A stretch of 53,241 nt of DNA from Spirochaetales bacterium (GTDB lineage Bacteria > Spirochaetota > Spirochaetia > JAFGDJ01). Shown here piece by piece: positions 9,449 to 18,163 of the stretch; the stretch's first letter is position 1; each line of letters starts with the position of its first letter. The position numbers and the translations under genes were made by a program. The notes beneath the pieces were generated by a model that saw only the letters and a list, made by a program, of their open reading frames with translations, did no database searches and was not told the DNA's origin. Where the stretch lies: contig JAFGDJ010000166.1 in NCBI GenBank assembly GCA_016932135.1, positions 1-53,241 on the forward strand. Direction: 5' to 3'.

Positions 9449-9477
9449 ATTATATTTCTATCGAATATGTTTGTCAA
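9449..9477 (-). promoter_or_regulatory. Perfect-consensus sigma-70 promoter of the flaA operon
   Basis: Minus strand TTGACA-AACATATTCGATAGAAA(17)-TATAAT. Confidence 0.8.
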
Positions 9478-9481
9478 ACAT
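9467..9481. promoter_or_regulatory. 15-bp palindrome overlapping the flaA -35 element, candidate operator
   Basis: ATGTTTG-T-CAAACAT. Confidence 0.5.
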
Positions 9482-9529
9482 TTTTATCCAAACCCGGTAA
9501 TTCCGCATCTGCAGGCAATTAAAAATATA

Positions 9530-9558
9530 TTGCTATTTTACCGAACATTGCATACAAT
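9530..9558 (+). promoter_or_regulatory. Sigma-70-like promoter of the C39-like gene
   Basis: TTGCTA-17 nt-TACAAT upstream of ATG 9601. Confidence 0.5.
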
Positions 9559-9600
9559 CCTCTTTATTCTGCAACAAATAAATAAAAGGAGTAAGGTGAA

Positions 9601-10365
9601 ATGAGAAAAGTTTCGTTGGTTTTGATTCCTGTTCTTTTTCTGCTTCTGCTTCTTTCCTGCCAGACGGCGCCTACAGCAAAGAATGTTATCGCTTACCCCA
9701 CGGATTACGACCTGTATACCACCGGGGCTTCCTGTTATGACGGCTGCGGGGATCACTTTGATTCCCCCTACTTCAAACACCCCGACTTTTACAACATGGA
9801 GTCCCAGGGCAGTCTGGTGATAATCCCCCGGTTCGAGACCTACCAGCAGACCACGGAATACACCTGCGGTGCCGGCACGATCTTGATGGTAATCAACCAT
9901 TTCGGCGTGGCCGACCAGGATGAACTTTCCATCGCCGAGGTCGCTGAAATCAGCGAAGAGACCGGCGTCAGTGTGGCGGGAATCGTGAAATACTTCGAGA
10001 AAGAGGGCTGGAACGTTACCAGCAGCCTGAACGAAGGGGTTTATGACGGCTATACCTTTGAAGATCCCGCGGAATTCACCGCCTGGGTACTGGAAAACCT
10101 GGGGAACGATATCCCCATTTTAGTGGACTGGCTCGATTGGGCAGGCCACTGGCAGGCGATTATCGGCTACGACACCATGGGCACCGAAGATCACTTCGGC
10201 GACGATGTCCTGGTGATGGCGGATCCCTATGACACCAGCGATCACTGGCAGGACGGCTACTTCATCGTTCCCGCCGAGCGTTTCTTCTACATGTGGCGGG
10301 AAGGGGTCTACGAATCGTCCCTTCCCCTCCAGCAGCCCTGGGTCATTGCCACTCCGGCAAAATAG
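9601..10365 (+). CDS. C39/papain-like cysteine peptidase family lipoprotein
   Basis: Lipobox LLLLLSCQT; YQQTTEYTCGAGTILMVINHFG and GHWQAIIGYDTMG (Cys and His motifs). Confidence 0.78.
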   Translation: MRKVSLVLIPVLFLLLLLSCQTAPTAKNVIAYPTDYDLYTTGASCYDGCGDHFDSPYFKHPDFYNMESQGSLVIIPRFETYQQTTEYTCGAGTILMVINHFGVADQDELSIAEVAEISEETGVSVAGIVKYFEKEGWNVTSSLNEGVYDGYTFEDPAEFTAWVLENLGNDIPILVDWLDWAGHWQAIIGYDTMGTEDHFGDDVLVMADPYDTSDHWQDGYFIVPAERFFYMWREGVYESSLPLQQPWVIATPAK

Positions 10366-10387
10366 ACATTTCTTCCGCTTTTTTTTA

Positions 10388-10412
10388 GAGGGTGCCTAGG
10401 CACCCTTTTTTA
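10388..10412 (+). terminator. Intrinsic terminator
   Basis: AGGGTGCCTAGGCACCCTTTTTT. Confidence 0.85.
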
Positions 10413-10482
10413 TTGCCAGGAAAGGACCGCTTTATAAAAGCCGTCATCCGGACAGGATCGTTGAAACAGTCTTCCATCCAGG

Positions 10483-11325
10483 TCAGTTTTCCATAAATTC
10501 TCCACCCTGAAGGCTCACCGGAAGGAAAACCGTCTCATGGATCCCTTCTTTCACCCTTTGCAAGGCTTCAATCAAGCCGGTGACATAGGATTCCCGGAGT
10601 ACCAGGAAAGGCTGACCTTCCTGGCCCGGGGGTAAGGGGATATCTTCCGTGACCACCGGAAGGTCCACACTGAGACAATAATCGATTCCCTTCTTATTAT
10701 ATCTTCCTGCGAAAAAGACCCCCAGGACGGTGCGGTCCAGCAGGCTCAAGGAAAGAAATCGGTCCATTTCATCCTCGCCGGCTTCCGAGGATAGCCTTTT
10801 TACCTCCAGCGGGGGGGACGGATCCACCTGCCGCCAACCCTCCATGAAGGCCTGGTATTCCTCTTCCCGAGCGGTGTTTCCCTGCAGAAAGACCGCCGCG
10901 GTTACAGAGCCTTCCTTATTTTGTCCGCGGACCCAGGCCGCGCAGCGCCCGCCTGTTTCCTTCAAGGCTTCCCGGCGGTCCGAAAGAACCGGGAGCAGGT
11001 TGTCTTTTTCCCAGGATCCGTAAGCGATAAAGGTGGTCCCGGGGAACTGTTCGGCCAATCGACCGGCATGCCCGGAAAGCAGGGGGCTGAACAAAAGGAT
11101 ATCGGTATCCGCGGATTCGACGGCCTGCGGGAGTTGGTTTTCCATGTTCGTCAGGCTGATGGATTGGATATCCACATGGAATCCTTTTTTGCGAAACTGC
11201 CGAAGGACCGCTTTTTCCGGTCCGTTGAGGACCATCCAGGCTTCATCCACCAGGAAAAGCGCGTCGGGTTTTCCGCACGACAGAAAGAGAAGTGTAAGCA
11301 GCCCCACGATCAGCCGACGAATCAT
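10483..11325 (-). CDS. Lipoprotein with BMP/periplasmic-binding-like fold (tentative)
   Basis: MIRRLIVGLLTLLFLSCGKPDALFLVDEAW...; alternating alpha/beta pattern. Confidence 0.55.
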   Translation of the reverse strand: MIRRLIVGLLTLLFLSCGKPDALFLVDEAWMVLNGPEKAVLRQFRKKGFHVDIQSISLTNMENQLPQAVESADTDILLFSPLLSGHAGRLAEQFPGTTFIAYGSWEKDNLLPVLSDRREALKETGGRCAAWVRGQNKEGSVTAAVFLQGNTAREEEYQAFMEGWRQVDPSPPLEVKRLSSEAGEDEMDRFLSLSLLDRTVLGVFFAGRYNKKGIDYCLSVDLPVVTEDIPLPPGQEGQPFLVLRESYVTGLIEALQRVKEGIHETVFLPVSLQGGEFMEN

Positions 11326-11437
11326 GGGCCATGGTAGCACCGGCACGGGAAGCCGGTCAAGAAGAGACGTTGACACGGTGAAGTCACCATTTTAGAATAG
11401 GAAAGAACGGCTTACGATAGCCGGAAGGAGTGAACCC

Positions 11438-12436
11438 ATGGTATCATATAAAGAATTAGGCCTTGTAAATACCAAGGAACTGTTTGAAAAAGCCGTAGCC
11501 GGAGGCTACGCTCTGCCCGCGTATAATTTCAACAACATGGAACAGCTACAGGCGATTCTGCAGGCCTGCGTGGAAACCAAATCTCCTGTCATTCTCCAGG
11601 TTTCCAAGGGCGCCCGGCAATATGCCAACGCCACCCTGCTTCGGTATATGGCCCAGGGTGCCGTGGCCTACGTGAAGGAACTGGGATACTCCATTCCCAT
11701 CGTCCTGCACTTGGACCATGGAGATAGTTTTGAAACCTGTAAAGACTGTATCGACTTCGGTTTTTCCTCCGTCATGATCGACGGCAGCCACCTGCCCTAT
11801 GAAGAGAACATCGCCCTCACCAAGAAGGTGGTGGAATACGCCCACTCGAGACCCGATTATGTCACCGTGGAAGGCGAATTAGGGGTTCTCGCCGGCATAG
11901 AAGACGAGGTTTCTTCAGCGGTAACCCATTATACCAAGCCGGAGGAGGTGGAAGATTTCGTCGGCAGAACCGGCGTGGATTCCCTGGCCATTTCCATCGG
12001 CACCTCCCACGGAAGGAATAAATTCAAACCGGAACAGTGTACTCGGAACGCCGAGGGAATCCTTATTCCCCCTCCCTTGAGATTTGACATTCTCAAGGAG
12101 GTGGAACAGCGGCTACCCGGATTTCCCATTGTTCTGCACGGCTCATCCTCGGTTCCCCGGGACCTGGTGGAGATGATCAATCAATACGGCGGCGACCTGC
12201 GGGACTCCATCGGTATACCGGAGGACCAGCTTCGAAAAGCCGCCTCATCGGCGGTCTGTAAAATCAATATCGATTCCGACGGGCGTCTGGCCATGACCGC
12301 GGCAATACGAAAGGTTCTGGCCACAAAACCCGATGAATTCGACCCGAGGAAATATCTCGGACCCGCCAGGGATTCCTTGAAAGAGTTATATAAAAGAAAG
12401 AACGAAGACGTTCTCGGTTCGGCGGGGAAAGCTTAA
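11438..12436 (+). CDS. fba: Class II fructose-1,6-bisphosphate aldolase
   Basis: ALPAYNFNNMEQLQAILQA, HLDHGDSFETCKDCIDFGFSSVMIDGSHLPYEENI, VLHGSSSVP. Confidence 0.95.
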   Translation: MVSYKELGLVNTKELFEKAVAGGYALPAYNFNNMEQLQAILQACVETKSPVILQVSKGARQYANATLLRYMAQGAVAYVKELGYSIPIVLHLDHGDSFETCKDCIDFGFSSVMIDGSHLPYEENIALTKKVVEYAHSRPDYVTVEGELGVLAGIEDEVSSAVTHYTKPEEVEDFVGRTGVDSLAISIGTSHGRNKFKPEQCTRNAEGILIPPPLRFDILKEVEQRLPGFPIVLHGSSSVPRDLVEMINQYGGDLRDSIGIPEDQLRKAASSAVCKINIDSDGRLAMTAAIRKVLATKPDEFDPRKYLGPARDSLKELYKRKNEDVLGSAGKA

Positions 12437-12456
12437 AACCCCTGATCCGTGGAATG

Positions 12457-12485
12457 AAAGCCGTCCCTTCAGGGACGGCTTTTTT
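12457..12485 (+). terminator. Intrinsic terminator of fba
   Basis: AAAGCCGTCCC-TTCA-GGGACGGCTTTTTT. Confidence 0.9.
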
Positions 12486-13128
12486 ATCGGCGGGAGAGTC
12501 TCCCGGCAGTGGTAAGGAAAAGAAAGAAGGCTGCGCCTAAAGAAACCACCGTAACAAGCACGGCCGGTAGAATTGAAGACACCAGGAAGAAGGTCGGTAC
12601 CAGGGCAAAAAGGGCTGTTCCCGCCGGCACGACGAGAAGAAGAAGCCACCGGCCGTAGCCTTCTCTTTCAAAGGCGGCAACGCATAAAGAAGATGAAAAA
12701 AGAATCATGGTTATAAAGAGCAGGGGCCGTAAAAAGAGGATCTGCGGATCGTACCACATAAAATGGATGATCATCTCGACTATCCCGAAGAAAGCGAAAT
12801 ATCCTGCGTAATACAGCAGGGTTTTACTGCAAAAACTGTGGTAATCACCGTATTCCCGGGTTCGGAAAAGGAGGATATACCCTGCCAATGCCGGAAGCAG
12901 GGGCAGCAGATAATCATGGAACAGGTAATACACATACAGTCCGAAGGGGGTAAAAACCTCCGGCACCGCTTTCCGCAGGAATGAAAAGATCAGGACTCCC
13001 GGAAGAAAGACAAGAAACCCCTTCAACCATGCCAGAAAGGCATCGCCTCGGATCAGGGAAGCCGGAAAACAAAAGGGAATAATAAAGGGAGTGAACAGCG
13101 GAACCGCTAATACCAGAAAGAGAACCAT
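12484..13128 (-). CDS. Hypothetical multi-TM membrane protein
   Basis: 214-aa strongly hydrophobic ORF. Confidence 0.65.
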   Translation of the reverse strand: MVLFLVLAVPLFTPFIIPFCFPASLIRGDAFLAWLKGFLVFLPGVLIFSFLRKAVPEVFTPFGLYVYYLFHDYLLPLLPALAGYILLFRTREYGDYHSFCSKTLLYYAGYFAFFGIVEMIIHFMWYDPQILFLRPLLFITMILFSSSLCVAAFEREGYGRWLLLLVVPAGTALFALVPTFFLVSSILPAVLVTVVSLGAAFFLFLTTAGRLSRR

Positions 13129-13172
13129 AAAAGGGAAATTATCATGAAAGGCGCCTTTAAGGCAAGAGAAAG

Positions 13173-13619
13173 TTACGATGATAGGTTCAGCAGATCGATT
13201 CGGTCCTTCAACAGAGCCGCCTGCTTTCGGTCCTCTTCTTCCAGGCGCCGGAAGACATAGGCCGTATCGCCGCCGGGAACACTCTCCGCCAGGAAAGCGT
13301 AGAAACTATAGAAGGCGATGAGTCGCTGTTCAATAAAGATAAGAAAGTCTTTCGGTTCCATGGCCGGATGAAAAAGAGAGAAATCCGCCACCTTCTCCAA
13401 GAGAGGATGTACTTTCGCATCGGAAAAACTCATCCGGTTGAGTTCATGATCACCGGACAGGTCTTCCAGTTCTATCAGCTGGGCTTTCTTTTGTTCCGTC
13501 AGGGAATAGATAAGGTTCCTCGAACCGGTATTGGTTATCCCCCTGACATAGGTTCGGCAAAGCTCGCGTATTTCTTCGAGCTTCCCCCCCAAGAAACCGG
13601 TAATTTCAAAATACTCCAC
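13173..13619 (-). CDS. Hypothetical protein, possibly ferritin-like helical bundle
   Basis: KDFLIFIEQRLIAFYSFYAFLAES...AYVFRRLEEEDRKQAALLKDRIDLL resembles the rubrerythrin/ferritin-like pattern without a clear ExxH. Confidence 0.45.
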   Translation of the reverse strand: MEYFEITGFLGGKLEEIRELCRTYVRGITNTGSRNLIYSLTEQKKAQLIELEDLSGDHELNRMSFSDAKVHPLLEKVADFSLFHPAMEPKDFLIFIEQRLIAFYSFYAFLAESVPGGDTAYVFRRLEEEDRKQAALLKDRIDLLNLSS

Positions 13620-13823
13620 CCTTCTCCTCCGTATGGATGGATAGTACTGTATTCACCGTCGGTTGTCAAAACCTCTTTTCTCGTATTCGCCTACAGAAAA
13701 ATCTTTCAAATACCGGTTTTCGAATTCCTGCTTTTTACGCTTCCCCTTTGACTAAATCCTTCATAGGTGATATAGTACCCGGTACGCGGAGGCAGATCTG
13801 CACTGCGTCGCAGAGGAGGTAGA

Positions 13824-14339
13824 TTGGCTGTAAAAGATTTTCGAGTGAATGAAGAAATCAGGGTAAAGCAGGTCAGGTTGATCGGCGACGACGGCACCCA
13901 ACACGGTATTGTCGATATTGAAGATGCCCTTCGTGTGGCTAAGGAAGCGGAGTGTGATCTTGTGGAGGTTTCTCCACAGGCTAAACCGCCGGTATGCAAG
14001 ATCCTGGATTATGGAAAATACAAGTTCGAACTGGAAAAAAAACAGCGAGAATCCAAAAAGAAGCAGAAACTCGTAAAAATCAAAGAAATCCGGATGCAGC
14101 CGAAAATCGAGAAACACGATCTGGAGTTTAAAACAAAGCATATCCAGGAATTCCTGGAAGAGGGAAACAAGGTTAAGGTAACCATTCGATTCCGGGGACG
14201 GGAACTGGCTCACACTGAACTGGGCCGGAAGGTTCTGGATGAAGTCCTGGAGATGCTGGAAATACCCTACGTTCTGGATAAAAACCCCCAGATGGAAGGG
14301 CGGTTTATGTCCATGGTTTTAAACCCCAAATCTAAATAG
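13824..14339 (+). CDS. infC: Translation initiation factor IF-3
   Basis: [30 protein letters not shown]...[25 protein letters not shown] start after GAGGAGG. Confidence 0.97.
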   Translation: MAVKDFRVNEEIRVKQVRLIGDDGTQHGIVDIEDALRVAKEAECDLVEVSPQAKPPVCKILDYGKYKFELEKKQRESKKKQKLVKIKEIRMQPKIEKHDLEFKTKHIQEFLEEGNKVKVTIRFRGRELAHTELGRKVLDEVLEMLEIPYVLDKNPQMEGRFMSMVLNPKSK

Positions 14340-14383
14340 AATCCAATGCACAACAGATTAACAGGATAGAAAGGAACGATACT

Positions 14384-14581
14384 ATGCCAAAGATGAAAAC
14401 AAGGAAAGCAGCCGCCAAACGGTACAGCTTTACCGGTACCGGAAAGGTAAAATACAAGAAACAGGGACTCCTGCACATTCTGACGAAGAAGAGTACCAAG
14501 AGAAAACGGAACCTGCGGCACAGCGGGATCTTAAGCCCTGTGGAAGAAAAAAGAGCCAGACGGCTCATGCCCTACGGATAG
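14384..14581 (+). CDS. rpmI: 50S ribosomal protein L35
   Basis: [45 protein letters not shown]. Confidence 0.97.
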   Translation: MPKMKTRKAAAKRYSFTGTGKVKYKKQGLLHILTKKSTKRKRNLRHSGILSPVEEKRARRLMPYG

Positions 14582-14611
14582 AATAGTCCAACAGAAGGAG
14601 TAGATACATCC

Positions 14612-14971
14612 ATGCCCAGAGCAGTTGACGGAACAAGAAGAAAAGACAGAAGAAAGAAAATTCTCAAAGAAACGAAAGGATATAAGGGAAGCCGCGGTAC
14701 GCTTCTTCGCTCAGCAAAAGACGCGGTTACCCGTGCCGGAGTATACGCTTACCGGGACAGGCGCCAACGGAAACGGGATTTCCGGAGTTTATGGATAACC
14801 AGGATCTCCGCTGCCTGCCGGTTGAACGGTATTACCTATTCCCGGTTTATCAGCGGTTTAAACAATGCCGGCATCACCATTAACAGAAAAGCCCTGGCCG
14901 ATATGGCCGTGGCGGACAAGGAAGGCTTCAAGGTTCTGGTCGAAAAAGCCTCCGCTGCCGTAACCGGTTAA
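14612..14971 (+). CDS. rplT: 50S ribosomal protein L20
   Basis: MPRAVDGTRRKDRRKKILKETKGYKGSRGTLLRSAKDAVTRAGVYAYRDRRQRKRDFRSLWITRI. Confidence 0.97.
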   Translation: MPRAVDGTRRKDRRKKILKETKGYKGSRGTLLRSAKDAVTRAGVYAYRDRRQRKRDFRSLWITRISAACRLNGITYSRFISGLNNAGITINRKALADMAVADKEGFKVLVEKASAAVTG

Positions 14972-14977
14972 GAGAAC

Positions 14978-15421
14978 ATGCTTACCCTTGAGCAGGTAAA
15001 ACAGCTGGAAGCCCGTGTCAAAAGGGCTGTCGATCTGATCGACAGCCTGCGGGAAGAAAACACGGTACTCAAGGTACGCCTCGAAAAGAGCGAAAGCCGC
15101 CTGAAGGAACTCGAAAAGCTGATCGACGGATTCAGGAACGATCAGGATCAGATCGAACAGGGCATTAAGGATGTGCTGGAACAGCTTAATTCCCTGGAAG
15201 ACAGTATGTATAACGAACAGGGTACGGAAGAACCCGTCGGCACAGCTCCGTCGGTGGAAGCACCTCCTTCGGTATCTACCCCTGCAGCGCCGGCGCCCTC
15301 AGCGGCCGGTTCATCCGGTTTTTCTTCCCCTCCTCTATCTCGGGAGGAATCCTTGTCGGAAGACGATCTCGAGGAACCGGAGGAAGATCCGGAATCATCG
15401 GGTCAGTTGGATATTTTCTGA
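14978..15421 (+). CDS. ZapB-like coiled-coil protein with Pro/Ser-rich and acidic tail
   Basis: MLTLEQVKQLEARVKRAVDLIDSLREENTVLKVRLEKSESRLKELEKLIDGF heptad-like repeats; adjacent to zapA. Confidence 0.6.
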   Translation: MLTLEQVKQLEARVKRAVDLIDSLREENTVLKVRLEKSESRLKELEKLIDGFRNDQDQIEQGIKDVLEQLNSLEDSMYNEQGTEEPVGTAPSVEAPPSVSTPAAPAPSAAGSSGFSSPPLSREESLSEDDLEEPEEDPESSGQLDIF

Positions 15422-15430
15422 AGGGCGGCC

Positions 15431-15718
15431 ATGGAAAAACGCGCGTTTCAGGTACAATTGCTGGGTACTTCCTTTATTGTACAAACGGATGAAGACGCCG
15501 ATTATTTCACGCGCCTTTTGGATTACGTAAGCAAAAAGACCGACGAGATTGAATCAGCCGTACGGGTAAAAGATCCATTAAAAACCGCTATTTTAACATG
15601 CCTGACCATCGCGGATGAGCTTCACAAAGGCTTCGTTATGGATCAGGATCTGCATGAGGCCGAGAAGATAACCCTCAGCCTCTTGGAGAAAATTGACAGA
15701 AGTCTGGATAGTAGATAA
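15431..15718 (+). CDS. zapA: Cell division protein ZapA
   Basis: FQVQLLGTSFIVQTDEDADYFTRLLDYVSKKTDEIESAVRVKDPLKTAILTCLTIADELHK. Confidence 0.8.
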   Translation: MEKRAFQVQLLGTSFIVQTDEDADYFTRLLDYVSKKTDEIESAVRVKDPLKTAILTCLTIADELHKGFVMDQDLHEAEKITLSLLEKIDRSLDSR

Positions 15719-15896
15719 CCCTGCGGTGTTCGGGAGGGGTTTATATCTCTTGGGTCAACCCATCAGAACGGGATTCCAAATCTCGGGGTTGAATGCTCTC
15801 CGCCTTGAGCGGTTCGGCACAGGATGCCCCGATGCGGAAACCCACTTGAACAATTGGAGTTCAAGAGATTTCTCCCCAAGCGGCATCGCGGGGATT
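15719..15896 (+). ncRNA. ssrS: 6S RNA (SsrS) candidate
   Basis: Long-range pairing: CCCUGCGGUG with 3' CAUCGCGGGG, GGGAGGGG with CUCCCC, UCUCUUG with CAAGAGA; an unpaired central region and an apical stem (CUCGGGG...CCCCGAU). Immediately downstream of zapA; known ssrS-zapA synteny. Confidence 0.78.
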
Positions 15897-15925
15897 TTAT
15901 TATCCCGGAATAATCCCTTCCATTA

Positions 15926-15955
15926 TTGACAGGATACAAAGGGAGATACTACTAT
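15926..15955 (+). promoter_or_regulatory. Sigma-70-like promoter of the PilZ gene
   Basis: TTGACA-18 nt-TACTAT just upstream of ATG 15967. Confidence 0.5.
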
Positions 15956-15966
15956 TCTAGAACGCT

Positions 15967-16794
15967 ATGGCTTTAATTACCGGACAACAATTATCAAGAT
16001 ATTTCGAACAGTTCAGATCTATTGACGTAACTTTTACCAAGGGAGTTGTTCAAGTTACCGGACTCAGGACGGATCAGAATTTTTTGAAATGCCTGGGGAC
16101 TCAATGGCCCTGTGTCATCTATTCCTCTTCCATGGTGGGAGCGAAGGTCGTGGCCGGATTGACACAAGACTTTTTCAATAAAATCAGATCCGCCAACAAC
16201 GTGGTCTCCTTGCGGTTTTCTTTCAATCAACAGGATAAAACAGATCCCCTGGCTTTTTTTATCCCCGCGAAAATTACCGGTTACAACCCGTACAACAAGG
16301 AAAAACCCGATCTTATGTTCATCACCCTGGATTTTACTCAGCGGCCGGCGGATGACCTGATAGCTATTCTGGGGCGTCTTCTGGAAACCAATGTCAACTC
16401 AAAAAAGCGAAAGGAAGAGCGTATCGAGGTTACCGACGAGGTGCAGCGTTCTTTAGGTCTGAAATCAAAAAGCACCTATATCTACATTGAAAGCATCCCA
16501 AGAAAATGTATTCTCAGGGACATCTCCTTTTCCGGGGCGAAGTGTATCACCTCCGGTATCGGGAAATTCCTTGATAATAAGCCGATTCACCTGAGCCTGG
16601 AATTCGACGACGCGAAAAAGCCTACCCAGATTCCCGGAACGATTATCCGCCATGAAGCGGTTCAGGGAAGAAAGGATATTCTGGCCCTGGCCATTCATTT
16701 CGACGAGGCGTCGGTTCCCATGGATTACAAAATGCGGATAAATGAGTATATCCGCGTACCGAAAAAACATCTCTCCGCTTTAGAGGATGCATGA
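15967..16794 (+). CDS. PilZ domain protein with N-terminal PilZN-like domain
   Basis: KRKEERIEV...RKCILRDISFSGAKCI...PGTIIRHEAVQGRKDILALAIHF. Confidence 0.8.
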   Translation: MALITGQQLSRYFEQFRSIDVTFTKGVVQVTGLRTDQNFLKCLGTQWPCVIYSSSMVGAKVVAGLTQDFFNKIRSANNVVSLRFSFNQQDKTDPLAFFIPAKITGYNPYNKEKPDLMFITLDFTQRPADDLIAILGRLLETNVNSKKRKEERIEVTDEVQRSLGLKSKSTYIYIESIPRKCILRDISFSGAKCITSGIGKFLDNKPIHLSLEFDDAKKPTQIPGTIIRHEAVQGRKDILALAIHFDEASVPMDYKMRINEYIRVPKKHLSALEDA

Positions 16795-17906
16795 AAGAAG
16801 ATCCTTCCGATATCCTGGACAATATTGTCTATATCTCCATTCCCGACGACCTGGAAGGCCTCCAGGACCTCCCGATAGATCCTTCCGTGCTGTTACCGGT
16901 AGAGCTGCAAGGTTCTCCCGAAGACTTCAATCTCCAGGAACTGTCCTGGGTGATGATCGTTTCCGCCATGCTGCGGATCCTCGCCTACAACCCCGCTCAT
17001 GAACACGCCGATTATTACCGTACACTCATAAAAGCGGTAAAACCGGATATCCGAGAGGAACTCCTGGAAGCGGGGGTGATAAAAGCCCGGAATAAAGACT
17101 TTCCCCTGGCGGAAGAAATCTTTCTTTCTCTTCGCAACCTGGACGAAAACGACCTGGCCGCGGCGGTGAACCTCGCCCTGTCCTATGAAGAACACGGGGA
17201 AGCCTACGAGAAAATCGACAAGGAAGACCTGGCGGATTATTATTTTAATCTGGCCTTTGAAGCCTACAAGCAAGCCCTGGAAGTAGACTCCGATAACCCG
17301 GACGTACACATGTGTGCCGGTACCTTTTTCTTAAAACGGCGCAACTTTGAGAAAGCCCTTCTTCACCTGGAGCGCTTCGTTGACCTGGCTGAAGATTCTA
17401 AAAAACGCCGGCAAGCCCTGGACATGATAACCCGGATAAAAAGTCGGACCCGTCAGGACGTTCTTTTTACCGAAGCCTACGATTTTATAAAAATGGGCAA
17501 GGAAAGGGAAGGAATTCAGCGGATTGAGGAATTCCTTCAGGAGAACCCCGGGATTTGGAACGCCTGGTTTCTCCTCGGCTGGGCGCACCGCCGCCTCGGG
17601 CAATACCAGGAAGGCCGAAAAGCCTTCTATAAGGCCCTGGAATATGGTTCCGTCGAGGCGGACACTCATAACGAACTGGCTATCTGTCTGCTGGAACTGG
17701 GAGAATACTCGGAAAGTAAAAAGGAGCTGGAGAAGGCTCTGCGAATAGAACCGGAAAATACAAAAATCATCTCGAACATGGGTATTCTGGCAATAAAGCA
17801 GGAAAATCCGGATCTGGCGGCAGGGTTTTTCCGAACGGTGCTGGACCTGAACCCGGACGACGAAATCGCAAAAAAATACCTGGAATTCCTCGGTTTTCCC
17901 GAATAA
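16791..17906 (+). CDS. TPR repeat protein
   Basis: Multiple TPR units (WFLLGWAHRRLGQYQEGRKAFYKALEYG, AICLLELGEYSESKKELEKALRIEP); ATGA overlap with the PilZ gene. Confidence 0.85.
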   Translation: MKEDPSDILDNIVYISIPDDLEGLQDLPIDPSVLLPVELQGSPEDFNLQELSWVMIVSAMLRILAYNPAHEHADYYRTLIKAVKPDIREELLEAGVIKARNKDFPLAEEIFLSLRNLDENDLAAAVNLALSYEEHGEAYEKIDKEDLADYYFNLAFEAYKQALEVDSDNPDVHMCAGTFFLKRRNFEKALLHLERFVDLAEDSKKRRQALDMITRIKSRTRQDVLFTEAYDFIKMGKEREGIQRIEEFLQENPGIWNAWFLLGWAHRRLGQYQEGRKAFYKALEYGSVEADTHNELAICLLELGEYSESKKELEKALRIEPENTKIISNMGILAIKQENPDLAAGFFRTVLDLNPDDEIAKKYLEFLGFPE

Positions 17907-17931
17907 TTTTTTTTATTCCTTCATCCTCCAT

Positions 17932-17959
17932 TAAAGATTAACACCCCCCCCGTCGATAG
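17932..17959 (+). promoter_or_regulatory. Sigma-28 (FliA/WhiG)-like promoter of the first flaB
   Basis: TAAAGATT-12 nt-GTCGATAG versus consensus TAAAGTTT-N11-GCCGATAA. Confidence 0.7.
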
Positions 17960-18124
17960 AATGAAAAGAGGGTACTATCGCCTGTTGACGGCCGAAACAG
18001 GCCGGTTTTTCCCTCTAGGTAGTATATCGGCCTTTTCTTGAGGGTCCATAAGGGGTTTCTTCAGGGAAAGCAAGATACACCGCCAAAAACAAAAGGTACC
18101 AAACCCCCGTTTAAGGGGGGTCAA

Positions 18125-18157
18125 GGGCAAGGATGCCCGAATACATTTTCACGGAGG
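18125..18157 (+). promoter_or_regulatory. Two CsrA-type sites in the flaB leader: CAAGGATG in hairpin GGGCA-AGGA-TGCCC and CACGGAGG at the SD
   Basis: Both match CANGGANG; ATG at 18164. Confidence 0.65.
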
Positions 18158-18163
18158 ATACGT

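Noticed and set aside
13147-13158. AAAGGCGCCTTT palindrome
   Set aside because: No loop capacity for a terminator and no adjacent T tract; 12-bp palindromes are unremarkable without a promoter context.
15693-15929. 78-aa ORF across the 6S candidate
   Set aside because: Overlaps zapA end and the structured RNA; no SD or recognisable domain.
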